DNA of 64,000 nt from Cesiribacteraceae bacterium YIM B00369 (GTDB lineage Bacteria; Bacteroidota; Bacteroidia; Cytophagales; Cyclobacteriaceae). The notes beneath the pieces were generated by a model, which was not told the DNA's origin, did not search any database, and worked only from the letters and a program-made list of their open reading frames with translations. The translations under genes and the position numbers were made by a program. How positions within the stretch are numbered: position 1 is the stretch's first letter; each line of letters starts with the position of its first letter. The stretch covers positions 248,001 through 312,000 of the forward strand of contig JAFMYY010000001.1 of NCBI GenBank assembly GCA_017948555.1. Direction: 5' to 3'. Below, piece by piece: positions 9,370-19,039 of this stretch.

Positions 9370-10208
9370 GTATTATATCGGAAGCTGTAGTGGTTCCCAA
9401 TAGAGTTCGATCCATATATCAATGGCTGCTTAACTGTAAAAATTACGAGGAGGAAGAAGATAAATTAAAAAGGTTTCTTATTCCTGCTTCATATAAATCC
9501 ATAAACGAGGAGAGAGACCGCCATCAGGTTATAATCAACCCGATCCTTAGTGAGTGTGAATTTCTAGGATTGATAATTAAAGAAAATGAAAAGGTTGCAC
9601 TTAGCAAGCAAGTTATTGAAAATATATCAGACAAAAAAAATGCTTTTCAGTTGTTGCTTGCTGATTTAGTATTCAGAAGAGAACACGAAAGAAATGATGA
9701 TTTTGCAACTGCTGTAGCTTGGATTTTATCGATAGATCCTTTTAAAGCTCCTAAAAATTGGACCGAATTTGAACCAGAAATAAAAAGGACGGGATGCGAG
9801 GAAATAACAGGAATAACAAACAGTAATCCATATAGTAATTTTATTATCTGGAGTACCTTTTTAGGGTTTAGTTGGGCTTATCAGGGGTTTGTACCTGACC
9901 CAACGGAACATCTAAGCTGGAGAATACAACAGTTCTTTAAAAAAGAGGATGAGGTTCCTATAAGCCACTTTCTGGATAAAATGAAAGAATTTGTTCCAGT
10001 AATCGATGGGGGTATATATAGACAAAGAATTCTAGATAAGGTTGGTGAAAAGTTGGAAGAGTCTATTTTATCACCCAGTTTGTCTTTAGCGCTAAAACGA
10101 CTTCAGGATTTGAACTTTATACGATTAGAAAAAAAATCTGATATCGCTAGCAGAGCATTAGCGAAGGAGTTCGGGTCTCATTCCTTTTCACACATTATTG
10201 TTCTTTAA
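9366..10208 (+). CDS. dpdG: DpdG
   Basis: 280-aa soluble protein without catalytic motifs that I recognise. The N-terminus (VVVPNRVRSIYQWLL) and the placement between the RecQ-like helicase and the P-loop ATPase fit DpdG of the dpd cluster, a gene reported as needed for the restriction phenotype. The protein is predicted mostly helical, with charged segments compatible with winged-helix or protein-protein interaction modules. The start codon overlaps the dpdF stop; the dpdH start follows after 11 bp. The call rests mainly on synteny. Confidence 0.75.
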   Translation: MSIISEAVVVPNRVRSIYQWLLNCKNYEEEEDKLKRFLIPASYKSINEERDRHQVIINPILSECEFLGLIIKENEKVALSKQVIENISDKKNAFQLLLADLVFRREHERNDDFATAVAWILSIDPFKAPKNWTEFEPEIKRTGCEEITGITNSNPYSNFIIWSTFLGFSWAYQGFVPDPTEHLSWRIQQFFKKEDEVPISHFLDKMKEFVPVIDGGIYRQRILDKVGEKLEESILSPSLSLALKRLQDLNFIRLEKKSDIASRALAKEFGSHSFSHIIVL

Positions 10209-10219
10209 CTTATTTCTGT

Positions 10220-13200
10220 ATGAAAAAATATGTTTGCTGGGACCAAAGTAGTGTACTCTCTGTGATGGATACAGAGGCAGAATATATTCCGGACCATGTT
10301 TTTGCAGCAGTTCATCACCCTGTGGTTATGAAAAAAAGTGCTGGTAAAACAGATGTTGCTTATTCTCAAGAAGAACTTCTAAAAGATTTCACTAATAATC
10401 AGAATAATCATTTGTTTGTTCCGGTGCTAGGTGTCTCTGGCTCAGGAAAATCGCATTTAATTCGCTGGTTAAAAACGCATATTCCTTCTATATCAGGAGA
10501 ACAAGAGGTGATCCTTATACCAAAAGCAGGGACCAACCTGAAGGATATTCTCGGCATGATTTTGCGCAATAGAGAAGGAGCAAAGTTTGATGAATATCGT
10601 AAAAGGCTTAGACAATCTGTGCAACAAATAGATGCAGTGGCTGGCCGCTCTCTTTTATTAGACAAACTAGCGCATCAAATTTCTTTTTTGCCATTATCCT
10701 TTTTTTTAGAAAAAATGCCTGCCTCCACTGATAAGGAATTAGTGGATTATGTGAAAGTATCTCTTCCTAACTTGTTACATGATCCTCATTTTAGGCAGCA
10801 GTACTGGCTGAAAGAAGGAGGCGTGATTGCTCGATTATATGATTTGGCAGTAGGGACTGCTAACAAAAGAGAGCGTTTAGAGGATCCACGCCAATTTACG
10901 CAAGAAGACTTACCTCTAAATATCGAAGACATTACCAAAGCTGGCATTTTAGCGCAGGAATTCATGAGCTACCTAATCCCTGATGAGGATCTCCAGGAAA
11001 TTTCAATTGGCTTGCTTAATTATTCTCTTAATGAAGCAATTCGTGATTTACTTATAGGGGGAGAAAATTTAACTCAATTAATGCTCGATGTAAGGAGACA
11101 ATTGTTCCAAGAAGGTGTGACGCTTATTCTTTTGATTGAAGATTTTGCCAAAACTCAAGGGATAGATGGTGCTTTGCTGGATGCCCTGATTCAACGCTCT
11201 CGTCCAGAAGATCCTCTTTGTATTATGCGTACAGCAATGGCATGCACAGATGGCTATTATGAGAATATTCCTGATACCGTTAAAACGAGGGCTACGTTTA
11301 CTGTTAAAATTACTTATCAAAATGAAGAGACAGTCGATTATAATGCCTTTGTTTCGCTTTATTTAAATGCAGCTCGATTAGGAACAGAAAACTTAGAAAC
11401 TAATTTTCATAAATTCCAACAGAATAATAGGAACAACCAAGAATGGAAAGCCCCTAATGCCTGTTTAAGCTGTGACTTTCAGCCCTCATGCCATGCCGCT
11501 TTTGGTTCTTATAAAGGAATAGGGCTATATCCCTTTAACAGCCATGCTGCTAAAGGAATGTCCGCAAGGGTAAACTCAGGAGCTTTTAATCCAAGGCTAT
11601 TTATCGGTAGGGTTCTGAAGGAGGTAATGTATCGTTTTGCTCCTGAAATTGGAGAGGGAAATTTTCCGAATAAAGCCTTACTCGATAACTTTGGCGGAAG
11701 AGTTTCGCGGCTAAGTACAAGCGAAATGAATAGTATTATTTCTAAGATAGGTGATAGTAAAGCTAATCAACTCTTTCCTTTGGTTGAGTTCTGGTCTGAT
11801 TCTCAAAAAGATGTTTCCACTGGTGTATATGAAGCATTCGACCTCCCGCCTATATCTTCTTACCGAGCCAGTAATGCAGTCTCGGATGTTATTCCTATAC
11901 CAACAATTCAAGCTCCAAGTAAGAAGGATAGGTCACCTACACCGGAAGTTCTATCAGTACCTGAGTATCCAGAGGAGTATTATCAGTTAGAACAATGGCG
12001 GAATGGCGTGCAAGTTAACCAGCGCACCCAACGGGAGGTGCGGAAAATATTGTATGATGCAATTATTAATTATATTAATTGGGACGATTTAGGCTTAATT
12101 AAAAGTGAATTTACCGGCGCAGGTGCTAGTAATTTATTTAAAAATGAAAAAATCATATTTCTAAGCCAAGGGGAGGTAAATAACCCATCAAACAAGGTTC
12201 AGCTTATGCTTCCATTCTTGGAAGAGGAGCGGATAACATCCACAATGGCTCTTCAAGGCTTAGTGTTATCTCAGCATTTTGGAAGTTGGGATTTTGATGT
12301 TGACAAATCTTATTTTCTAGCTTTTGCTAAACACCTTAAGCAGTGGAGTGAGGAAATTGTTGAGCAGGTGACTACTTTCTCTGAAGAGGATAAAGAATGG
12401 ACGCCCCTAATAGGGATTATTCAATGGATGTATTTTAGTGCACGAATTAGTGGTAACTTAAGGAAGGAGGATACTTCTTTAGTCGATATGTGGGAAAAAA
12501 TAAATGAAACTATCTCTTTTAAAGATGTAGAATACAGAGATGCCACATGGAGAAGAGTTTGCGAAAGAATTGAAAGGCACAAGGAGGAAATGTTTAATCA
12601 ATTGTATGCACATGCTCTTTGTCCAAAGGGACAGTCCAGACAGTTAAAATATTTTGATTTGAACAAAGTCCTTCCGTTGCTTCAAAAAATACATAGAAAC
12701 GGAATTCCCTCATATTTAGCGCCTAGAGATATTGTAAAGCGTTATGAATTTCTTCATGTTTTTGAACAGCAATTTAAGACCCACTTTGAACAAGCGCTAA
12801 AAAACGAAATAGCTCGATATGATAAATGGAAAAATGAACTTCATGAAGCTTTAGGGGAACCAGAAGAGGTGGGGGCAAATCTAAATGAATTGAAGACAGC
12901 CTTTCAAGATATTGAAGCACATGGGCGGGGTTATTTATTAGGGAATGGTTACGAGGATGTTGCTAAATTTTTAATAAGGCCACCATTAAAAATTTTGGAT
13001 CAGGCATATCGAAATACTGTTCACACAACTAACCTTATGCAAGACTTAGAAGCTAATTTCTCAGAACTAGTAAGTAGGATTGGTCGAAGTGATGTATTAA
13101 AAGTAATGAATGAAACTAAAGGTTTTATCCAACAGACGAGTTCCCTGTTAGAAAAGGTTCAGCAAAGTCTTCTAAAAGAGAATGAAACTATGAAAGTAGC

Positions 13201-13300
13201 TAATGCAGGCAGTTTAGAACAAGCAAAAACAGAAATTCAAGCCTCTCTAATTACTTTAAACAATCTAAGTAAAGAACTGTATAACATTTCAAAAAATTGA
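10220..13300 (+). CDS. dpdH: DpdH, large P-loop ATPase
   Basis: 1026-aa ATPase. Walker A GVSGSGKS spans residues 71-78, and a Walker B-like LILLIED lies at about 300-307. A small cysteine cluster (CLSCDFQPSC, about 414-423) may bind zinc. The C-terminal 250 residues are strongly helical and probably coiled coil. It is an AAA/STAND-like large ATPase rather than a helicase, since no SF2 motifs are seen. Position and size match DpdH. The six-base gap to dpdI implies co-translation, and both proteins have coiled-coil ends that could pair. The role in restriction is inferred from the cluster; no nuclease motif is visible. Confidence 0.83.
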   Translation: MKKYVCWDQSSVLSVMDTEAEYIPDHVFAAVHHPVVMKKSAGKTDVAYSQEELLKDFTNNQNNHLFVPVLGVSGSGKSHLIRWLKTHIPSISGEQEVILIPKAGTNLKDILGMILRNREGAKFDEYRKRLRQSVQQIDAVAGRSLLLDKLAHQISFLPLSFFLEKMPASTDKELVDYVKVSLPNLLHDPHFRQQYWLKEGGVIARLYDLAVGTANKRERLEDPRQFTQEDLPLNIEDITKAGILAQEFMSYLIPDEDLQEISIGLLNYSLNEAIRDLLIGGENLTQLMLDVRRQLFQEGVTLILLIEDFAKTQGIDGALLDALIQRSRPEDPLCIMRTAMACTDGYYENIPDTVKTRATFTVKITYQNEETVDYNAFVSLYLNAARLGTENLETNFHKFQQNNRNNQEWKAPNACLSCDFQPSCHAAFGSYKGIGLYPFNSHAAKGMSARVNSGAFNPRLFIGRVLKEVMYRFAPEIGEGNFPNKALLDNFGGRVSRLSTSEMNSIISKIGDSKANQLFPLVEFWSDSQKDVSTGVYEAFDLPPISSYRASNAVSDVIPIPTIQAPSKKDRSPTPEVLSVPEYPEEYYQLEQWRNGVQVNQRTQREVRKILYDAIINYINWDDLGLIKSEFTGAGASNLFKNEKIIFLSQGEVNNPSNKVQLMLPFLEEERITSTMALQGLVLSQHFGSWDFDVDKSYFLAFAKHLKQWSEEIVEQVTTFSEEDKEWTPLIGIIQWMYFSARISGNLRKEDTSLVDMWEKINETISFKDVEYRDATWRRVCERIERHKEEMFNQLYAHALCPKGQSRQLKYFDLNKVLPLLQKIHRNGIPSYLAPRDIVKRYEFLHVFEQQFKTHFEQALKNEIARYDKWKNELHEALGEPEEVGANLNELKTAFQDIEAHGRGYLLGNGYEDVAKFLIRPPLKILDQAYRNTVHTTNLMQDLEANFSELVSRIGRSDVLKVMNETKGFIQQTSSLLEKVQQSLLKENETMKVANAGSLEQAKTEIQASLITLNNLSKELYNISKN

Positions 13301-13305
13301 TCTAA

Positions 13306-14025
13306 ATGGCCTATATTTCAGCTCTTGCGCAATCCATTAGTCGTCAACTCGGAGAGAATAAGATGTTAGAAGAACAAATCAAAAATGTCCACAATTATCA
13401 AGAAAGAAGAAACCAACTTTTCTCTATTGTTGAAAAATTGGATTCTTTACATCAAAAGGCCATTCTCTTTCAACACGAATTTAATTTTGAATTACATCTT
13501 CCTCAATTGCCGAAAATTTTGGTGGAAACCAAGGCCTTAAACGAAAGGTATGCCCAGAATGAATCCATCATTATAGATATCGGTGATGCTTATTTTAAAT
13601 ATTGGGATCAATTGATTGAGGATTATCAGAAAGCTATAGAAGATCGCTGGAACCTCTATAAACAGGAGCATATTTTTCAAATAAACGAAACAGTATTAAG
13701 GTTGCTTGAATCCTTTCGTGTTTTTGAGCAAGACTTGGAGAAAGTAAAAACGGAGAAGAAAAGATTAGACATACAACTGGGAAAGATGCCTCCAGATAAT
13801 GAAATGAAATGGAAGGCTATTCATGAACTAAACCGCAACCTACGCCAAACGTGGGACGGTTTACAACTAGATTCACTTCCAGAAAGTATTTTAGACTTTA
13901 TTAAAAAGGCTCAGTTGGAGGGTGTTTCCTTGGATAACTATACTCCGGAAGTGAGAAACTGGCTGGAGGAAAACAAATTAAAAAAATATTTTAGAATTAA
14001 GCTTCTACCGAAAGCAATTCAATAG
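13306..14025 (+). CDS. dpdI: DpdI, coiled-coil protein
   Basis: 239 aa, almost entirely helical with heptad-like stretches (about residues 15-60 and 85-170), no membrane segment and no catalytic motif. It sits six bases after dpdH and six before dpdJ, the position of dpdI in known dpd clusters, where the gene contributes to the restriction-like phenotype. It probably acts as an adaptor linking DpdH and DpdJ. The call rests on gene order and length. Confidence 0.72.
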   Translation: MAYISALAQSISRQLGENKMLEEQIKNVHNYQERRNQLFSIVEKLDSLHQKAILFQHEFNFELHLPQLPKILVETKALNERYAQNESIIIDIGDAYFKYWDQLIEDYQKAIEDRWNLYKQEHIFQINETVLRLLESFRVFEQDLEKVKTEKKRLDIQLGKMPPDNEMKWKAIHELNRNLRQTWDGLQLDSLPESILDFIKKAQLEGVSLDNYTPEVRNWLEENKLKKYFRIKLLPKAIQ

Positions 14026-14031
14026 GCTATT

Positions 14032-17000
14032 ATGGAGAATTACCTTATTCGCTCAGTGTTGGATATGCTGGAGCAAAAAGAGTCAAAGATACTTAGTTGG
14101 GGAGTTACCAATGGTGGATTTTCGGAATACGAGATTGAAGATTTAATAGATGATTTCATTCAAAAAGCATTTCCTGAAGAGGTTCTTTTTTCATCTGAAA
14201 TAAAGGAAGAATTGATAGCGAAACACTTGCTTTTCCGCCTTCCAGGCCCAAGCCCTGACAATCCAGTTATTTTTCGGACAAGAAGTGCAGAAACGCTCCG
14301 TTTACTTGACTCTCTTAAGCAGATTTTATCATTTAACAGAAGAATAGTGCAAACTGCCAACTGGCGAATCGCTCCAAAGTTGGTTGCTGATTTTCGATAC
14401 TCTCTCCGGCCACGTCTATTTCCAAAACGAACAATAACAAAACAGGATATCTTTGAACGTCTGGAGCATAACGGACTCCTTAATGAAGATTATAAAGAAA
14501 TTCTCAATGATTTACTCCATTCCCCGAATAAAGATATAAAGCTAGCAAGTTTTCAAGTAGATGCCATGGTGCAGATGCTCGCTAGTGTAAATAGTAAGTA
14601 TGATAAAGGCATGATTATTACAGCAGGGACAGGTAGTGGGAAAACCTATTGCTTTTATTTGCCAGCCTTAATGCACATAGCTAAAGAAATGCAAACTATT
14701 ACAAAAGTTCATGCTTTAGCTATTTATCCGCGAAAGGAGCTTTTGAAAGACCAATTTACAAGCGCATATAAATTAATTCTAAAAATAGCTTCCACGGTTA
14801 GAAATAAGAAAAAAAGGTCATTAAGCATTGGGGCATTATTTAGTCTTACTCCAACAAAAAATGAGTATCTGCAGGAAGAGCTAAAAAAAAAATACATACA
14901 AAATTGGCCCTGTCCTTACATTAAATGTCCAGAATGTGAAGGAGATCTTTACTGGCTAAAGAAAGATATTGAGAAGGACTCACATATCCTTACTTGCAAA
15001 GACCAGCAATGCAATCATCGTACCCCTTATGATGACATGCTTAAGTTAACTAGGGAACGCATAACTTCCTATCCTCCTGACATCCTTTTTACCACTACGG
15101 AATCTCTTAATCGATTAATGAGTGATGCCTGGTCGTACCATATTGTTGGATTAGGACAAGAGCATGCACCAGACTTAGTTTTGCTTGATGAAGTACACAC
15201 TTATTCAGGTCTCCATGGAGCACAAATAGCTAATTTATTAAGAAGATGGAAGTATGGTGCCCAAAAGAAAGTTCATTTCACTGGGCTATCTGCTACCTTG
15301 GAAAATGCTGAAAAATTCATGGCAGACATGGTAGGCCTGGCGACTAAGGACGTTGTGGAGCTAAAGCCTCGTGAAATGGAACAAATTGGGATGGAATATT
15401 TACTTGCTTTACGTGGTGATCCTGTCTCAGGGAGTGCTTTGCTATCTACAACCATTCAAACGATTATGCTACTTAGGCGAACATTGGAACCAATGGATAG
15501 TGATAATGCTATGTATGGGAAAAAAGTTTTTGCCTTTGCAGATGATTTGGACGTTACCAATCGCCTTCTTCATAATCTGCAAGATGCTGAAGGTTATGTG
15601 CAGACTACAGGAGGAACCCAGAGTCCTAGAAATCTCCCTTTAGCTGTTTATAGAAGTACAAGTTTGCCGGAAGAGCCAACCCGCTTTGAAGAGGGACAAT
15701 CCTGGAGAATAGTTGAAACGATTGGACATTCCTTAAGTGAAAGGTTACGCATAGGTCGAACCAGTTCTCAGGATGCCGGGGTAGATTCTCGAGCAGATGT
15801 GGTGGTAGCCACAGCTTCTTTAGAGGTAGGTTATGATGATGATCAAGTAGGAGTTGTAATTCAACATAAAACACCTCGTGATATTGCATCCTTTCTTCAA
15901 AGGAAAGGAAGGGCCGGCCGTCAGGTTAATATGCGCCCATGGACTATCATTACACTATCAGATTATGGTAGAGATAGAATAACTTACCAAAGTTACGAGC
16001 AACTCTTTAGCCCAATTTTACCAGAACGGAATTTGCCTATTCACAATAAATACGTATTGAGGATCCAGGCTGCCTTAGTCTTGTTTGATTGGTTAGCTTT
16101 TAAGCTTAGTCAGAACAAGATAAAGGTAAAACTGTGGAATGATCTAGCAAATAAGGATGGGGATAAGCCTTTAAGTTTTGGACAAAAGAAAATATTGGCC
16201 ATAATCGAAGATTTATTAAAAATACATGATGGTAAATACTATAGCGAATTTACCCAGTATTTGGCTAAAGCTTTACAGTTACATGAAGATGATGTTAACA
16301 CTATTTGCTGGGAGCAACCTCGCCCCCTTATAACAGGAGTCTTGCCGACCATCCACCGCAGGTTAAAGTCTAATTGGAAGCAATTTCCTGAAGGAGTAGA
16401 AGTAAATCAATATCCAATTCCTGAATATATTCCTGCTTCCCTCTTCTCAGATTTGAGCCTTCCTGAGGTAGAAATTATTTTAGAAAATAACACTGATGAT
16501 GAGTCTCCAACTATGCCAATTGAACAGGCATTAAAAGAATTTGCCCCGGGAAAAGTAAGTAGAAGGTTTGGGGTAAAAAATATGCAGGAAAGTCATTGGA
16601 TTCCTATAAGTACGCAAATGATAAATCAGGAATTGGATATAAAGGATCTTTTTCCTCGAAAAGAATTGGTTGGAGAGTTTGAGTACAGGGATTTTCAAGG
16701 AGAGATAAATAGGATAATCTGTTATCGTCCACTCACTATAAAAGTAGAAACGCTCACAGACAATAATATTAAACCATCATCAAATGCATTTCATAAATGG
16801 AGAACATATATTGATTTTGCTCAAGCTCCAGAAAAATCGTTTTCTGATGTGCCACAAAAAACCTTTTGGACAAGGGTTATACCCAAAATTGGTTTTTTTA
16901 CTCATCAAAGTGGAAATCCACTAAACATAACTCGGTTTACAATTGGCAGTGAAGCAAATCTTAGCTTGCGAAGGAGCGAAGCAAATGAATCATCCAAATC

Positions 17001-18519
17001 CATAAGCTTTTCTGATCGAGATTTCTCTTGTGCGCTAGGATATTCTCTTCCTGTAGATGGAATAGGCTTTTTAATTAATATTCCTAAGGACTTAATTCAG
17101 CAAACATATTGCAATCCTCCACTTCTAAGAGGACAAAGGAGAAGCTTTTTTAAAGATAGCTTTATAACATCTTCAAAATTGGATGGAATTGCTAATGACT
17201 TTCAAAGGGATTGGCTGCAACAAGCATTTATTGCAGCCTTAACTTTTGAGGTAGCATTAAATAAATTAACCCTCGAAGAAGCCTATGAGAAGGTAAAGGA
17301 GAAGGGTATTGGTGAAGAAATGGTGAATGTATTTGATGTTCTTTTTAATGTAAATGATGATGGACATGAAGACCGGCAGCGTAATCATGAACGTTTAGTA
17401 GATTTATGTTCAAATGAGGAAGTAATATCATGCCTAAAAGAGCTTGTTTCTCTACTCTGGAAGGAACCAGATAAAAATTTTGAAGATTGGGTTAAATCAT
17501 CCTTCCTTGCTACAGTAGGGGCCGCTATTCTGGATGCTTCCTTTCAGTTAACTCCTAACTTTGATAATAGTGAAATCATATTAGACATTGAGGATCATAA
17601 GAGTCCCATCCTGAGTGATTATAAAAATGATTCTTATGATGCTAAAATATGGATATCTGAAAAAACCCTTGGTGGTGGCGGAATTATTGAAAGCATTGTA
17701 AGCCAATATGAAAATAATCCTCAACAGTTTTTTCTTTTATTAGAAAGTGCGTTACATGCCTCTGATTTTGAGTTGGCTGACAGCCAACTTCAGGAGGTCC
17801 TTCATCTTATTCAAGAACAGAATCAAGGTGTGAAAGATGGTATTCGTGCTGTACGTGAGGCAAATGGGTTTGGTGAATTAGAGAAGGCGCACACTTCTTT
17901 GCATAGAGAACTGCAAAAAAATGGGATTCTTACTGTTAATACATTTTATTCGGCTCTAAATGTTCGTGTTTTACGAGCTGGAACCTCTGAAAAGTCAGAT
18001 CAGCTAATGACTTCTTTATTGGATAGATGGAATGAGTTAGAGGGGCAATTAGGGTTAGATATAGATGCACGATTATTTGCCTACATTGCCAGTCAATTAG
18101 AAGATTTCCAAGAGGAGGTACAGGCAATTATTTCAGCTGAAAACACTTTTGGAACAATTTATGGCTTACTTTGGCCAAGAGGCCACGTTCTTCGGGCAAA
18201 TGCCATGAAGACTTATAGTCCTTTTCAAAATTTTAATCCACCTGATCGCTTGTTACTCGCTCCTTATATCAACCATCAAGAGGTTGCTGTTACTGATCCT
18301 GATTGGTTGATGAAGGTGCATAGCTGGCTTATTGACAGAGCTGAGGTCACTATATTCGGTGGGAACAAAGATTCATTTACCATTAAAAAGGCCTTGTTGA
18401 TATTGCAAGCCACACCAGTAGAAATTGGTGTCCTGTTGTTATACCCTCAGGTGAGTGGTATTTTATATGAGAATGAAAAGATTAAGATAAAAATAACATT
18501 ACCTGAAAATGTATATTAA
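14032..18519 (+). CDS. dpdJ: DpdJ, large DEAD/H-box helicase
   Basis: 1495-aa superfamily-2 helicase, the largest protein of the cluster. Walker A is AGTGSGKT near residue 199. A four-cysteine zinc ribbon follows (CPYIKCPEC ... CKDQQC, about 294-328), inserted in the first RecA domain. The DEVH box (LLDEVHTYSG) is near 386 and motif III GLSATLE near 418. The second RecA domain has VATASLEVGYDDD and motif VI FLQRKGRAGRQ near 625. The C-terminal 850 residues have no motif that I recognise. The arrangement resembles DrmA/DISARM-type and Lhr-like helicases, but the operon context makes it DpdJ. Its last 11 bp overlap dpdK. Confidence 0.88.
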   Translation: MENYLIRSVLDMLEQKESKILSWGVTNGGFSEYEIEDLIDDFIQKAFPEEVLFSSEIKEELIAKHLLFRLPGPSPDNPVIFRTRSAETLRLLDSLKQILSFNRRIVQTANWRIAPKLVADFRYSLRPRLFPKRTITKQDIFERLEHNGLLNEDYKEILNDLLHSPNKDIKLASFQVDAMVQMLASVNSKYDKGMIITAGTGSGKTYCFYLPALMHIAKEMQTITKVHALAIYPRKELLKDQFTSAYKLILKIASTVRNKKKRSLSIGALFSLTPTKNEYLQEELKKKYIQNWPCPYIKCPECEGDLYWLKKDIEKDSHILTCKDQQCNHRTPYDDMLKLTRERITSYPPDILFTTTESLNRLMSDAWSYHIVGLGQEHAPDLVLLDEVHTYSGLHGAQIANLLRRWKYGAQKKVHFTGLSATLENAEKFMADMVGLATKDVVELKPREMEQIGMEYLLALRGDPVSGSALLSTTIQTIMLLRRTLEPMDSDNAMYGKKVFAFADDLDVTNRLLHNLQDAEGYVQTTGGTQSPRNLPLAVYRSTSLPEEPTRFEEGQSWRIVETIGHSLSERLRIGRTSSQDAGVDSRADVVVATASLEVGYDDDQVGVVIQHKTPRDIASFLQRKGRAGRQVNMRPWTIITLSDYGRDRITYQSYEQLFSPILPERNLPIHNKYVLRIQAALVLFDWLAFKLSQNKIKVKLWNDLANKDGDKPLSFGQKKILAIIEDLLKIHDGKYYSEFTQYLAKALQLHEDDVNTICWEQPRPLITGVLPTIHRRLKSNWKQFPEGVEVNQYPIPEYIPASLFSDLSLPEVEIILENNTDDESPTMPIEQALKEFAPGKVSRRFGVKNMQESHWIPISTQMINQELDIKDLFPRKELVGEFEYRDFQGEINRIICYRPLTIKVETLTDNNIKPSSNAFHKWRTYIDFAQAPEKSFSDVPQKTFWTRVIPKIGFFTHQSGNPLNITRFTIGSEANLSLRRSEANESSKSISFSDRDFSCALGYSLPVDGIGFLINIPKDLIQQTYCNPPLLRGQRRSFFKDSFITSSKLDGIANDFQRDWLQQAFIAALTFEVALNKLTLEEAYEKVKEKGIGEEMVNVFDVLFNVNDDGHEDRQRNHERLVDLCSNEEVISCLKELVSLLWKEPDKNFEDWVKSSFLATVGAAILDASFQLTPNFDNSEIILDIEDHKSPILSDYKNDSYDAKIWISEKTLGGGGIIESIVSQYENNPQQFFLLLESALHASDFELADSQLQEVLHLIQEQNQGVKDGIRAVREANGFGELEKAHTSLHRELQKNGILTVNTFYSALNVRVLRAGTSEKSDQLMTSLLDRWNELEGQLGLDIDARLFAYIASQLEDFQEEVQAIISAENTFGTIYGLLWPRGHVLRANAMKTYSPFQNFNPPDRLLLAPYINHQEVAVTDPDWLMKVHSWLIDRAEVTIFGGNKDSFTIKKALLILQATPVEIGVLLLYPQVSGILYENEKIKIKITLPENVY

Positions 18520-19039
18520 GCGAGAAATTTATACTTATAGTGCCGCTAAGCAATTGCCGAACCTGCTCCAAGGGATCGTGTCCGCAGAGTTGCTTTCTCC
18601 TAGTAAAAAGTTATGGCTTTACTCTCCTTGGATAAGTAATATTCCTCTTTTAGATAATAAGACAAACTCTTTTCGGCATGTTGAGCCTTTATGGCCGAGA
18701 GGTATGATTAAACTATCCTCCATCTTAGAAAAAATATTAGAAAGAGGAACTGAGGTTTTTATTATAAGTAATACCTTAAATCATAACAATGATATATTTC
18801 TATGGATTGAACAAATGAATGATAAAGGGTATAAAAACCTAAAGGGATTAAGAAAAAAAGAAATTCATCAAAAAGGATTATTAGGGGATAGTTTTTACGT
18901 AAAGGGCTCCATGAATTTTACTTTCAATGGTCTTACAACTTTAGATGAAAGAATTGAATTTACCTGTGTGTCAGAAGAGGTAGCTCAGGCAAAAATTGAA
19001 TTTGAATACTATTGGAATGAAAATGTAAATATTATATGA
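18509..19039 (+). CDS. dpdK: DpdK, phospholipase D-fold protein (single HKD motif)
   Basis: 176 aa with one phospholipase D active-site motif: H120-Q-K122, D127 and GSMN at 133-136, that is HxK(x)4D(x)5GSxN. Single-HKD proteins of this size dimerise to make the active site, as in the Nuc/BfiI endonucleases, so DpdK is the best candidate for the nuclease of the restriction module. The C-terminal segment (LDERIEFTCVSEE) is typical for this subfamily. It overlaps dpdJ by 11 bp upstream and the next gene by 4 bp (ATGA) downstream, which implies coupled translation. Confidence 0.88.
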   Translation: MYIKREIYTYSAAKQLPNLLQGIVSAELLSPSKKLWLYSPWISNIPLLDNKTNSFRHVEPLWPRGMIKLSSILEKILERGTEVFIISNTLNHNNDIFLWIEQMNDKGYKNLKGLRKKEIHQKGLLGDSFYVKGSMNFTFNGLTTLDERIEFTCVSEEVAQAKIEFEYYWNENVNII